NCBI GenBank assembly: GCA_024639845.1
Contig: JAHEGG010000003.1
Location: 111,749-175,748, forward strand
DNA: 64,000 nucleotides
Direction: 5' to 3'
DNA from: Microbacteriaceae bacterium
Lineage (GTDB): Bacteria; Actinomycetota; Actinomycetes; Actinomycetales; Microbacteriaceae
Part shown: positions 1-10,200 of the stretch, one piece after another
Position numbering within the stretch: the stretch's first letter is position 1
How the letters are laid out: each line of letters begins with the position of its first letter
Notes under the pieces: model-generated
Told to the model about the DNA's origin: nothing
Seen by the model: the letters and a program-made list of their open reading frames with translations, nothing else
Database searches by the model: none
Position numbers and translations under genes: made by a program

Positions 1-1515
1 GCTGATGGGAACGTAGCCTTCGGTAACACCCGCTAAATACACGTGATCCCATTCGAGTCCCTTGGCCGCGTGAATGGTAGCAAGAGTGATGGCCGAGCGC
101 TGCGGTTCGTGTTGCGATCGCTGACGTTCTTCCAACTCCTTGGCGAATTCGGCTAGTGTCGTGAGCTCAGGCACCTCGTCAACAATCTGAAGAATGGCCG
201 TTAGCGCCTGCCAACGTTCCAGCGCAGCACCCTTCTCGTTTGGTTCTTGGCTTTGCCAACCGAGCGAACGGAGGATATCTGAAACAGCCTGATATACAGG
301 TTTCTCGTTGTTTGATATTGCCTCAACTCGAATCGCCTGCACCGCCTGCTGCACGTCTTTGCGACCGAAGAAACGTTCTCCACCGCGAACCTGGTATTCG
401 ATGCCTATCTTGGCCAAGGCGTTTTCAATGGGCTCGGATTGCGAGTTAACCCGATACAAGACGGCGATCTCGTGGGGCGGGCATCCCTGAGCCAGCTTGT
501 CTGCGATTGTCTGCGCTATCTGGTTGGCCTCGTCGGCAACGGTCGCCGCCTGGCGAATCACGGGGGCAATGCCAAGCGCACCCTGAGACTCGAGTGGGTC
601 GAGACCCGAAACCCCCTGTGTAAGGCGGTTTGCAAACGCGACGATCTCTTGGCTTGAGCGGTAATTGCGAGTCAGTTGCACGACAGTAGCGTCATCAAAT
701 CGGTCGGCGAAGCCGTTCAAGAATGCGCTGGTGGCACCGGTGAAACTATAAATCGTTTGGTTCGGGTCACCAACAACACACAGGTCGTCGTGATCGCCCA
801 TCCACTGATCTAGCAGAGCGTGCTGAAGCGGTGAAATGTCTTGATATTCATCGACGGTGAAGAACCGGTATTGGGTTTGGACATGAGCCAGCGCACGAGG
901 CTCGGCTCGCAACAGGCCAAGAGTCAGAATCAGCACGTCTTCCCAGTCGAGACGATTCGCTTGAGCCTTGGCGTCTTCGTACGCGACCTGAAGTTGAAGG
1001 TTTTTCTCAGCGCTCAGGCCCGCAACTTTGGGTCGGGACTCGACCAAGGAGGCGTATTCGTCCAGCGACAACATCGAATACTTACGCCACTCAATCTCGG
1101 CGGCCAAGTCGCGCACCGAAGCCGGGTCAAATGAAATCTTGAGCGGCTCTGCCACCTTGGCGATGAGTCTGGCTTTGGACTCGATAACTGTTGGTGCCGG
1201 AACTCCGGCGTACTGAGGCCAAAAATATTGAAGCTGAGCTAGTGCTGCCGCGTGAAAAGTTTTGACCGAAACGCCCGGCACGCCGAGTTGCCTGAGTCTT
1301 AGGCGCAGTTCACCCGCGGCTCGATTCGTGTAGGTCAAGGCAAGCACTCTCGAAGAGGTGTAGAAACCTTTGGCTATGCCATAGGCAATTCGGTGGGTAA
1401 TCGTGCGCGTTTTTCCGGTTCCCGCCCCAGCGAGTATGCACACCGGCCCTACGAGAGCCTCGGCAGCTTGCCTCTGTTCAGGATCTAGTGCTTCGAGTAT
1501 CTCCTCGGGAGTCAA
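1..1515 (-). CDS. uvrD2: UvrD2-like superfamily 1 DNA helicase, 3' end outside window
   Basis: ATP-dependent 3'-5' DNA helicase of the UvrD/PcrA family, acting in repair. Translation from a TTG start gives 505 residues before the window edge. It shows Walker A (AGAGTGKT, residues 29-36), the DEYQDISPLQ motif II, GDPNQTIYSFTGA, and TIHAAKGLEWDHV; the last visible residues, EGYVPIS, lie just before motif VI. The TTG overlaps the nudC stop codon and has AGGAG at 1521-1525, five bases upstream, which settles the start. The name UvrD2 is inferred from the nudC-AdnAB neighbourhood, which matches the mycobacterial order as I remember it. The usual C-terminal HRDC domain would lie outside the window and cannot be checked. 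Confidence 0.88.
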   Translation of the reverse strand, partial: MTPEEILEALDPEQRQAAEALVGPVCILAGAGTGKTRTITHRIAYGIAKGFYTSSRVLALTYTNRAAGELRLRLRQLGVPGVSVKTFHAAALAQLQYFWPQYAGVPAPTVIESKARLIAKVAEPLKISFDPASVRDLAAEIEWRKYSMLSLDEYASLVESRPKVAGLSAEKNLQLQVAYEDAKAQANRLDWEDVLILTLGLLRAEPRALAHVQTQYRFFTVDEYQDISPLQHALLDQWMGDHDDLCVVGDPNQTIYSFTGATSAFLNGFADRFDDATVVQLTRNYRSSQEIVAFANRLTQGVSGLDPLESQGALGIAPVIRQAATVADEANQIAQTIADKLAQGCPPHEIAVLYRVNSQSEPIENALAKIGIEYQVRGGERFFGRKDVQQAVQAIRVEAISNNEKPVYQAVSDILRSLGWQSQEPNEKGAALERWQALTAILQIVDEVPELTTLAEFAKELEERQRSQHEPQRSAITLATIHAAKGLEWDHVYLAGVTEGYVPIS

Positions 1516-2528
1516 TGCGACTCCTGTGCGTTTGCGGCGGTGGCTTGCGGCTCTGAGACATGCTGCTCGATTTCTGTTGCGCTGTGAATTTCGCCACCAA
1601 ACCATTTCTCAATGATTGCCCGAGCAATCGAAATGCGGTTCGGCAGTAGCAACTTTTGGGCTTCGGCCTGTATGTCTTCTCGACTAAACCAACGCAGTTT
1701 TTCGATCTCGATTCCATCGGCAACAAGTGGTTGAGAATCGGCTGATACTCTGGCTGCGAATCCGAGCATCAACGAGAACGGAAAGGGCCAGGCCTGGCTA
1801 CCCAAGAACTGAGGGTGCTCGACGGTCAATCCAGACTCTTCAAACATTTCTCGAACCACGGCAGCATTCAGCGACTCTCCAGGTTCGACAAAGCCGGCCA
1901 AGATTGACCAGCGGTTCTCTTCCCATACGCCCTGAGAGCCAAGAAGGATGCGGTCGTGCTCGTCAAGAATCGCGACGATGACGGCTGGGTCAGTGCGGGG
2001 GTAGATTTCGTTGGAATCCTTGAAACAGCGACGCACCCAACCACCCTGTTCGACCACAGTTGGGGTACCACATTTGGGGCAAAACTGGTGAGTTTCGTGC
2101 CAGTTAGAGATCGCTAGGGCTTGAGTGAAGAGACCTGTATCACGCTCGTTTAGTCCAGCACCAGACTTTCTCAAGCCATGCCAGGCTTCGGCGCGAGGTT
2201 CGAGCTGTTGCGCTGAGTTGTCGCTAAGCACGGCAAGCACCACGGGCATGCCAGCCAGTTCGGAACCGACCGAAACCGTGCTCTTTCCCAGATATACCCG
2301 GAGCTGCGCCGAAGGGACTCGATCAACTTCGAGCAGCCGAAGGGCAGGGAGTCCAACATCCCCGTCTTGCTGCAATAACACAGCGCCTTTATGCATCGCC
2401 AAAACTCGAGTTTGCGGGTTGGACCACAACTCGTCAAAAAGTTCTGGATGACTTCGCGAAAGGTAGTCGCGATCAACCGCGTGACGCGCCAAAACGAGGT
2501 CTAACTCACCTTCGGGTAGGTGTTTCAC
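1512..2528 (-). CDS. nudC: NudC-type NADH pyrophosphatase / NAD-cap hydrolase
   Basis: Nudix hydrolase of 338 residues, expected to split NADH to NMNH and AMP and possibly to remove NAD caps from RNA. The Nudix box runs from about residue 212 (GFVEPGES) to 234 with REMFEESG. The NudC-specific motif SQAWPFP is at 244-250; the canonical form is SQPWPFP. The zinc ribbon has Cys150, Cys153 and Cys168, but an Asp at 171 where E. coli has the fourth Cys. Start is GTG with GAGG upstream. The stop overlaps the TTG start of the helicase gene, so the two are translationally coupled. It is divergent from the kinase-like gene. Confidence 0.92.
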   Translation of the reverse strand: MKHLPEGELDLVLARHAVDRDYLSRSHPELFDELWSNPQTRVLAMHKGAVLLQQDGDVGLPALRLLEVDRVPSAQLRVYLGKSTVSVGSELAGMPVVLAVLSDNSAQQLEPRAEAWHGLRKSGAGLNERDTGLFTQALAISNWHETHQFCPKCGTPTVVEQGGWVRRCFKDSNEIYPRTDPAVIVAILDEHDRILLGSQGVWEENRWSILAGFVEPGESLNAAVVREMFEESGLTVEHPQFLGSQAWPFPFSLMLGFAARVSADSQPLVADGIEIEKLRWFSREDIQAEAQKLLLPNRISIARAIIEKWFGGEIHSATEIEQHVSEPQATAANAQESH

Positions 2529-2584
2529 GTTCGCTTCACCTCTTTGGTCGCGTGGCGATGCAGGACTATTGGATGAGTTCCTTT

Positions 2585-2590
2585 TAACCT
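2585..2590 (+). promoter_or_regulatory. -10 element TAACCT of a leaderless promoter
   Basis: TAACCT followed by six bases and then the ATG at 2597. There is no Shine-Dalgarno sequence, so transcription probably starts at the A of the start codon. Inferred from spacing only. Confidence 0.6.
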
Positions 2591-2596
2591 GATGCC

Positions 2597-3844
2597 ATGG
2601 GCAAATCTCCCTTGATTTTAGCCGCCCTTGCCAAGGCCGCTGTTCCGAGTCTCAACTTCTCGCAAGTCAAACCACTTAGTGGTTCACAACTTGGGCACTT
2701 TGATTCGGCGCTGCTAACGGCAACTAGCGGTGACTACTTTGTAATCCGCATCCCTAGCAGCAACTCGGGCTCGCTAGAAATGGATGTTGAAACTCAAGTT
2801 TTGAAACTGTTCAGCGACTCGGTGCGCTCCAAACTCCCTTTCAAGGTGACCACAATTCTCGGTGAGACACGGGACAACAACCGCAAGCGTGCCGTGGTTT
2901 TCGAATACCTTTTTGGAAACCTCCTAGATTTCGATCGTCTGGCTCCGACCAGCGCTCTCGCTTCGAGCCTTGGCAAGGCAATCGGTGCAATCCACGCTCT
3001 CGACCCAGAAGCGTTCAGGTCGGCAGGTTTTCCCGAGTTCACTCCGGCCGAAACCGCCAAGCGTCGATTTGCAGACCTCGACACAGTGTCTGCCCTCGGC
3101 ATGGTTCCACCGATTTTGCTCTCGCGATGGGAGCAGGCACTCGAAGACGTTGCGCTGTTTAGGTACCAACCGACCGTTGTTCACGGTGGACTAACCGCCG
3201 AGACAGTTCTCGAAGAAAATCAAGCCGTTACTGGCATTTTGAACTGGGGCGCTCTGCACATCGGCGACCCTGCGGAAGACCTGGCCTGGATTGCTGGAGC
3301 AGGAGTGCCCGACCTGCTCGAGGCCGTTCGCCTGGCCTACTTTCAGACTGCCGAATCGTTCGACTCGACCATCACCCAGCGGGCCGCTCTCTATAGCGAG
3401 ATGGGTCACGCACTTTGGTTACTCCAAGGCAAGACCACCGGTGACCAAACCATCGTGGACGAGGCCATGGTCGAACTCGAGCTTCTGGCCAGCGAGGTTG
3501 AAAACGGCACAGCTCTCGAGCTGACCGCGGCAGGTTTCAAATCGACGGCAGCGATTGCCGGTGGGTTCGTGACCGCCGCCGAGTTGGCAGAAGGCGATTC
3601 AGAGAACGCCACCGACTCCGATAACACGGATGCTCCCACCGAACCACTTGACGCGGATGCCTCTGAAGAGGCCCCGGCGGAGGTGCCGGTTTCTGACCCC
3701 ACGCCGACCGCGGCAATTGCACTGATTGAAGTTGATGAGCCGGCAGCGGTTATCGATGGGACTGCGACCACGCCAGTAACCGTTGTCGATGACAAGACCC
3801 GCGAAATTGAGTTGCCTGCAAAGACTGACAACGAGCTTTTCTAG
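2597..3844 (+). CDS. Aminoglycoside-phosphotransferase-fold protein, probable pseudokinase
   Basis: A 415-residue protein with the APH/choline-kinase fold over about residues 20-310 and an acidic, Pro/Ala/Thr-rich tail of low complexity after about residue 328. The fold is recognised from the segment around 194-231, which aligns with the HGDLxxxN and IDWxxxxxGDPxxDLA motifs. Here those read HGGLTAET (196-203) and LNWGALHIGDPAEDLA. The catalytic Asp is Gly198, the metal-binding Asn is Thr203, and the second metal Asp is Asn216. The beta-3 lysine position may read Arg (VIRIP, about residue 51). A catalytically dead scaffold is the likely reading. It sits between nudC and adnB and converges on adnB with a 6-bp gap. 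It should not be called a resistance enzyme. Confidence 0.75.
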   Translation: MGKSPLILAALAKAAVPSLNFSQVKPLSGSQLGHFDSALLTATSGDYFVIRIPSSNSGSLEMDVETQVLKLFSDSVRSKLPFKVTTILGETRDNNRKRAVVFEYLFGNLLDFDRLAPTSALASSLGKAIGAIHALDPEAFRSAGFPEFTPAETAKRRFADLDTVSALGMVPPILLSRWEQALEDVALFRYQPTVVHGGLTAETVLEENQAVTGILNWGALHIGDPAEDLAWIAGAGVPDLLEAVRLAYFQTAESFDSTITQRAALYSEMGHALWLLQGKTTGDQTIVDEAMVELELLASEVENGTALELTAAGFKSTAAIAGGFVTAAELAEGDSENATDSDNTDAPTEPLDADASEEAPAEVPVSDPTPTAAIALIEVDEPAAVIDGTATTPVTVVDDKTREIELPAKTDNELF

Positions 3845-3850
3845 CAAAAC

Positions 3851-6800
3851 CTAGAGCGCTGCGAGAACTTCATCCCACTTGGCTTGAACCTGCTCGATGC
3901 TGAGAACATCTGGACGTAGAACTACATCGTGCGCAACGTAGTAGAGGCAAACCGAGATTTCGTCTTCTGGAATCGAGTGCCGCTTCGAATAGGCCATTCG
4001 ATAGAGCGCTAACTGTAGGGCACGATCGGCCACCTCTTCGTCGTCCTTCGGCGGTTCTCCAGTTTTCCAGTCAACGATTTCGATGGTTTTGCCTTGGAGC
4101 TCTTGGTCGTCGGCGGCGACGTCAAAAACGGCATCGATCTTGCAAATGAAGGTGTTGCTTTTTAGCGTGACCTGAATCTCGGTTTCAACCTCACGCGCGG
4201 TCAACTTCGCCCATCGAGATTTCTCAAAGTTCGCCTGAAGGTCGGGCAAAAGCTGCTCGGGAAGGTCTTCAAACTCTCGAAGCCGCTCATCATGCGCATC
4301 GACGATCTCAGTGGTGGCTACGAGCCCGTAGCGCTGCTCGACCCACGAGTGAAATAGCGTTCCCGTGACGGTGGCAACAAAAGGACGCTCCGGTAGGGCT
4401 CGGCGGTATTTTTCGGCCATGACCTTCGGGTCTTTGACGAAGTCTTTGAATCGAGATGCTGGGATGCGCACTGGAAGTTTAACCAAGTGAGCCGTTTCTT
4501 CAAGAGTGGCGGCCTCGTCGACTAAGACATCGATTTCGCGATTCAGTTGTTCGACCGAAATCTCTTTCGATTTCGCCTCCAGCTGTTGTTTGTCGAGAGA
4601 TTCAAGCGAAGCGCTTTTAGCCTTTGCAAGGTCGGCCATCTTGTCAGTCGCCTCTGCAGTCGCGTGCAAGCGAGCCTCCTCAGCGGCCTTGATTACCTTG
4701 ATGCGGTGAGCTTCACCGAGCGGATCCATTGGCCACTCTTGAGTGAGTGCGTGCTCCACCAGAGGATTGGCTTGCGAGTCATAAGCAGGCACTTCGAATG
4801 AACCTGGATTTTGCACGACCTCGATGCGGGCATCCTTAGTTTCTAGAAGTTCGAGTAGGTAAGGCGAGGGTTTGCGCTCGGCACCTTTGGCTTTCCACAT
4901 CGCACCGGAGACATAAAGCTCTTTCTTGGGCCGCGTGAAGGCAACATAAGCGAGTCGACGCTCTTCTCGTTCGAGATAGATCTTCATTTCGTCGGACAAC
5001 TTTTCTCGCACCTTGCCGAAATGGGCTGCCTTAGTTGTCCAGGTTAGGTCGACCTGAGGCAATGAACTGACGTCACCGCGCAGTTCATAGGGCAGAACTC
5101 CTGCGGTGAACCAAGCCTTTGTGGTTTTTGGTTTCTTGGGGAAATCACCGTCGACGAGATTCGGCACTGCAACGTATTCCCACTCGAGGCCTTTGGCCGC
5201 ATGGATGGTGAGAACCTGCACGACGCCTTTCTTTTGGTAAACCGATGGCACATCTAGCTTTTCTCGACTTTCGGCGAAGTCGAGCCACTCTAAGAAAGCG
5301 CCCAGGTATGTAGGCCCGGATGCGGCGTAATTGGCGACCATCGCGTAAAAGGCATTCAGATGTGCCAGAGGGTTCACCCTGCGGGGGTTCGCCGTGAGTT
5401 CAATGTCGAGTTGGAGTTCGCGCGCAACATAGCGAACGAAGTCGGTGAGCGGCAGTCCGGTCTGGGAACGCAATGTGCGTAGGAAGTCTCCAGCATTTCG
5501 AAGACGGGCAAGGCTAGCTTCGGACATTCCGTAGAGGGTGGCCTTGTCAAGGTCGACCAGTAGATCGAGAGCATCGATGAGTGACGATTCGTATTCCGGG
5601 CCGAGGGATTCCTCAGCCAAGCCGACCAAATCTTCATTAGCCTGTTTGCTGAGTTTTCTGGACCAGCGGTGCAGTCGCTGAATGTCTTTGACTCCGATTC
5701 GCCAGCGTGGACCCGCGAGAAGTCGAACCAAGTGTCCGTTGGCGTTCGGTGAATGAACCACCCTGAGTGCGCTGACCAGATCGATTATTTCTGGCATGTC
5801 CATGAGCCCACCGAGCCCAACGACATCAACGTCAAGTCCCTGCGCTTCTAACTCAGAAACGATTAAGGCCATGGTGTCGCGAAGACGGCAAATCACAGCC
5901 GCCGTGGTTTCTTTGCCCCCCAACTGCAGCTTGGTTTTCATCCAAGCAGCAATGTTCTTCGCTTCGATTACAACGTCTTCTGACCAGTCGACGAAGATTC
6001 GACCATCGCCGGCATCATCGCGCGGAGTAAGTTCGATGACCTTGGTTTTCGAGATTCCCCTACCCTCTTGGAAACTAGCGAGTTGCGCAAGTGGCGCGGC
6101 CGTAACGTTTGCGGCAGCTAGAACTACCTCGGGGTTGCGCCACGATCGTGAAAGTTCGAGCTGAATTACCGGCTTGTTTGGATCAGAGCTGAACTTTTCG
6201 ACATATTCGTTGAGGTTTGTGGAACTTGCACCGCGCCACCCGTAGATCGATTGATTCGGATCTCCCACGGCAAACACCGCATGATCTTCGAAGAGCCGAT
6301 GTAAAAGCTTGGTTTGCAGAAAGGAGGTGTCTTGGTATTCATCGAGCATGACGAATTTGTGAACCGTTCGCTCGCGGTCGCGGACCTCATCAGACGCAGC
6401 TGCACGCTCGGCTAGTGCGACCTGGTCGCTGTAGTCAACGTAACCAAGTGAGAGTTTTTCTTGACGATAGGCCTCGGCGAGTTCGGCAAGCACCCCCGTC
6501 TTGAATAGACCTGCGAAGAACTCTTGATGAGTTTTCGGAAGCTCTTCCCCGGCCATAACACGCTCGATTTCTTTAGCAACCCGTTTCACTACGGCCTGCA
6601 CTTGAACTCCTGTTGCGAGGTTGTCGTTGAGTTCGGAAGAGAGTTTCAAAACTCCGTCTATAGCAGTCTTGAGAGTTAGGTCGGCGTCATCCATTTCTGC
6701 ACTTAGAAGATTGGAGTGACTTAGCACGACCTTTTTTGCCAACTGGTATTGAGCACCTTCGCTGAGCAGTTCGGATTCAGGTTCGTAGCCAAGTGCCAGT

Positions 6801-7216
6801 GCGTTGTCTCTGAACAGCGAGTTGGCATAGGCGTTGTAGGTCGAAATGACCGGGTTCGCGTATCCCTGTGAAAGCTCTTCTGGCCAATATTTTGTCGAGC
6901 GTAGGTCTGACAATCCGTTCAAGATTCTCTTCGCCAATTCGGCTGCGGCCTTGCGAGTAAAGGTCAATCCAAGGATTTCTTCAGGCATAGCGTGGCGATT
7001 GGCAACCAACCAAAGTGCACGGATGGCCATCAACTCGGTCTTGCCCGAACCCGCGCCTGCGATCACCAATGTCGGGTGCTTGGTATCTGACTCGATTGCC
7101 TCAACCTGCTCTTCGGTGAGTTTCATGTTGGGGTTTTTGGAAAGAGTCTCTTCAGTCTGAATCGCAATGAAAATGTCGTTCGCCCGAACCGAGTTTTGAT
7201 TTGTCGAGTTAGCCAC
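3851..7216 (-). CDS. adnB: AdnB-like UvrD/RecB helicase-nuclease subunit
   Basis: Large subunit of the actinobacterial AdnAB motor-nuclease that resects double-strand breaks, 1121 residues. Helicase motifs: Walker A GAGSGKT (54-60), LDEYQDTSFLQ, GDPNQSIYGWRGA, and TIHAAKGLEWEYVAVP. The C-terminal RecB-type nuclease is intact: GTLFHSW (motif with His), IDAVFD, EIVDWKTG (DxK pair) and QLALYRMAY (QxxxY). Start GTG at 7216 overlaps the end of adnA by 8 bp, so the pair is co-translated. Internal Met31 is another possible start just before the conserved LTEEQ, but the overlap favours GTG. Subunit naming follows gene order, which agrees with mycobacteria as I remember it. Confidence 0.88.
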   Translation of the reverse strand: MANSTNQNSVRANDIFIAIQTEETLSKNPNMKLTEEQVEAIESDTKHPTLVIAGAGSGKTELMAIRALWLVANRHAMPEEILGLTFTRKAAAELAKRILNGLSDLRSTKYWPEELSQGYANPVISTYNAYANSLFRDNALALGYEPESELLSEGAQYQLAKKVVLSHSNLLSAEMDDADLTLKTAIDGVLKLSSELNDNLATGVQVQAVVKRVAKEIERVMAGEELPKTHQEFFAGLFKTGVLAELAEAYRQEKLSLGYVDYSDQVALAERAAASDEVRDRERTVHKFVMLDEYQDTSFLQTKLLHRLFEDHAVFAVGDPNQSIYGWRGASSTNLNEYVEKFSSDPNKPVIQLELSRSWRNPEVVLAAANVTAAPLAQLASFQEGRGISKTKVIELTPRDDAGDGRIFVDWSEDVVIEAKNIAAWMKTKLQLGGKETTAAVICRLRDTMALIVSELEAQGLDVDVVGLGGLMDMPEIIDLVSALRVVHSPNANGHLVRLLAGPRWRIGVKDIQRLHRWSRKLSKQANEDLVGLAEESLGPEYESSLIDALDLLVDLDKATLYGMSEASLARLRNAGDFLRTLRSQTGLPLTDFVRYVARELQLDIELTANPRRVNPLAHLNAFYAMVANYAASGPTYLGAFLEWLDFAESREKLDVPSVYQKKGVVQVLTIHAAKGLEWEYVAVPNLVDGDFPKKPKTTKAWFTAGVLPYELRGDVSSLPQVDLTWTTKAAHFGKVREKLSDEMKIYLEREERRLAYVAFTRPKKELYVSGAMWKAKGAERKPSPYLLELLETKDARIEVVQNPGSFEVPAYDSQANPLVEHALTQEWPMDPLGEAHRIKVIKAAEEARLHATAEATDKMADLAKAKSASLESLDKQQLEAKSKEISVEQLNREIDVLVDEAATLEETAHLVKLPVRIPASRFKDFVKDPKVMAEKYRRALPERPFVATVTGTLFHSWVEQRYGLVATTEIVDAHDERLREFEDLPEQLLPDLQANFEKSRWAKLTAREVETEIQVTLKSNTFICKIDAVFDVAADDQELQGKTIEIVDWKTGEPPKDDEEVADRALQLALYRMAYSKRHSIPEDEISVCLYYVAHDVVLRPDVLSIEQVQAKWDEVLAAL

Positions 7217-10200
7217 CGAAAGTCACCGCCTTTGCCAGGTGTAGTTTGCAGTTGCCGTAAGACTTTGAATCGGAGCAGTGGCTGCCAATGTTGGCCACAA
7301 AAACTCTCTTTGTTAGAGACATCTCGGCAACCGCATCTTCGACGATTTTTTCAAAGCCCTCTCGGCGATCGACAGCACCGATGATTGAATGCTGGGGGCG
7401 CTCGGCTGGCTTGTTTTGAGAGATGAACATCAATTTCGCCCCTGCCAAAACGGAATTCTCATCGATTCCCTCGACGTGGCTGAATGCGTTGTTGGCGAAT
7501 GCCAGTTGATAAATTCCAAGCTGCGGGTTTTCTTCGGTGTCTTCGTATGAAGACACCGTTGCCGAGGTCTTGAGGTCGACGATCATGATGGTGCCGTCTG
7601 GGTTTTGTTCGATACGGTCAACCTTGCCGCTGACGATCGCTCTGCCAAGTTGAAACTTGAACTCGACTTCACGACCGAGAACCTTTATGTCCTTGGTTTT
7701 AGCCTGGTCAAGGTAGCTCACTAGAACCCCAAGCATACGTTTGGCTTTGCGTCGCTCGCGTTGCTCAAGCCATTCGGCTTCGAATTGAAGCGAACCCCAG
7801 CGATCTTCAATGAGTTGCCAGAGCTGATTCTCGGTTTTGCCTTCTTCATGTTCCATCGCGGAGTGAAGCAAAATGCCAAGACTTGTCTCAAAAGTCTTGT
7901 CGGTTGCTCCGTGTGCATTCATGAACCAGTGCAACGGGCAAGACAAGAAATCATCTATTTGAGAGGGTTTGACCCAGACTTCAGCCTTCGGATCATCTTC
8001 GAGTGGCACCAAAGGCTCTTCGGTTGAGATCGGAATAAGCCCGTACCAGTTATCAACAGACGCTCCTGGGGTTTCTTCGATAGCAAGGCGCGCGAGCCCG
8101 AGCGCGCAGGCCAAGCGCTCCTCGGGTTTATCTGATTCGATAAGTCGACGTCGGAGCACTCCAACCATGCCGCGCAGGGTGTAGCGATTCGCGATGAAAT
8201 CTTCTGCATCGGGGATTTCGCCAAACATGGTCGAAAAGAAACTTGAAACCTGTTGGTCTTCAGAGTCGACGCCGCTCACGATCAAGCGCTCGGATGCTGC
8301 ACCAACTGTTTTGTGAAGCATACGTAGCTCATCTGGAAGTTCGTTTCGGGTTACCGAGGCAATCGTTTCTGAGCGACCAGACTTGTATTGATCGAGCGTC
8401 ATTGCACCGAGCAGGGACGACCGGGGTCTGAGATTCGGCCAAACTCCGTCTTGCATCTGAGGGGCAACAACGACTCGATAACGGCGACCAATGAGCCCGG
8501 CAGGGGTCACGAGTGCCACTCGATTGTCATCACGATCATTCAATGCCAATGAATCTTCTGGCAGATCGATGGCAAGCTGCTGCTCCACAAAGTCGCTTGC
8601 TAAAGCCGAGGGGTTGCGTTCAACAAAACGGTTCGCTGCCGCAAACAATCCGACGAGCACATCGAGGTTCTGGTTGAGCTGAACTCCAACTTCATCAAGT
8701 TGCTCGGCATCTTTGGTCCAACGGCGGTGTGGTGGACTCGAAACCCAGAGTGTCCAGAGGATTTGATCGATGGACTTTTGTGATTCGAACTGGTCACGCG
8801 CGTCGAATAAACGTTTCAGGAACTGGGCGACCGCGCGACCCTCAGAGCTTGGGACAATCACGGCACTGCCGCGAGCGTTGAAAATGTCTTGCATCAACTC
8901 GTCGGCGGAGCGTTGGCCCTCGGACTGCAACTCCTGTCGCCGAAGTGCCCGCCGGAACCGACGTAGCCCCACTGAGTCGAGGCCGCAGAACGGCGAGAGC
9001 AGCAATTGCCTGGCCGTGTCGACATCGACCTCAAACTCCGAAGAGGTCATGGAATGAGCGACGTCGGCTAGGCGCAGGATCTCGTGCGTTGCAAAGCTGT
9101 CGCGAAAAGCAACGCGACTTCCGCGGATGCTGACCGGAATGGATTCAGCGGCGAAACTTGCTGAGATCTGCTCGAGAGTTGAACGCGATCGAGCAACTAC
9201 CGCGATTTCGCTCCAGGCTATTTGGTTGTCGAGGTGGAGTTCGCGAAGGCGGCGTGCAACCCAGGCCGCCTCGGTAACGGCATCCTTGAAAACGTGGCGT
9301 TCGGCAGTTTGGTCATTCTCGACCTTGGATCGCTCAACCACGTAGTCGCGTCGTTGCAACCCGGCCTGCTCAGACGGTAGCTCTGAGCTGATGTTCGATA
9401 GAACGCTCGTGATGGCTGGCGGCCGGCGGGTTCCGTCAGACAACAAAACAAACTGTTGGGCCGAGTCTGTGATGCCCTGCATCAATGTGGTCATCGACCT
9501 CGGGTCGGCGGCACGAAAACCAAGAGTCGCGGTGTCTGGGTCGCCAAACAAAACCAGCCCAGCACCTCGAGAAACCAGTGCCGTAATAAGCCTTCGCGCT
9601 GAAGGAGTCAATTCTTGGGCATCGTCGATAAGAACGAGCTTGATCGCGCTAACTTCGGAAGTAAACCCCTCCCCTGAATCGAGCAACTTAGTAGCGACAC
9701 CCAAGAGAGTCGAGGCATCGTGGCGGTTTTCGAACTCGGGCATGCGCAGGCGCTGCAGATAGTCTTCGAAGAGCACGGATGCCGCGACCCATTCGGGACG
9801 TTTGCCGGAGTGCCCCAGAGTTCGAAGTTCGGCCGGGTCGACTCCGTGCTCAAGACAGACCGTGATTAGATCGCGTAACTCTGCACGAAACCCTTTTAGC
9901 GAAAGCACTTGCTTGGTGATCGACTTTGGCCAGTCGAGCTTTTCTAGTTCAGGCGCTGAGAGAATCGATTTGAGAATGAGATCTTGTTCGGCTCCGCTGA
10001 TGAGTTCGGGAGTTTTGAGCCCCAACGCAAGCGCCTGGTGTCGAAGAACCTGAAATGCAAACGACGAGAGAGTTCGCGCCATTGGTCCGGCTGTTGCACC
10101 TTGGTGAGAGAGGGCGAGCTCGTCACGCAAAATGTTCGCAGCCTCGCGAGAGCCGGCTATCGCAAGGATTTCACTCGGGTCAAGACCCTTGGCAACCTGC

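Noticed and set aside
2597..3844. Aminoglycoside or macrolide resistance gene
   Set aside because: The fold fits, but the catalytic Asp and metal ligands are replaced, and the locus is a core repair neighbourhood, not a mobile one.
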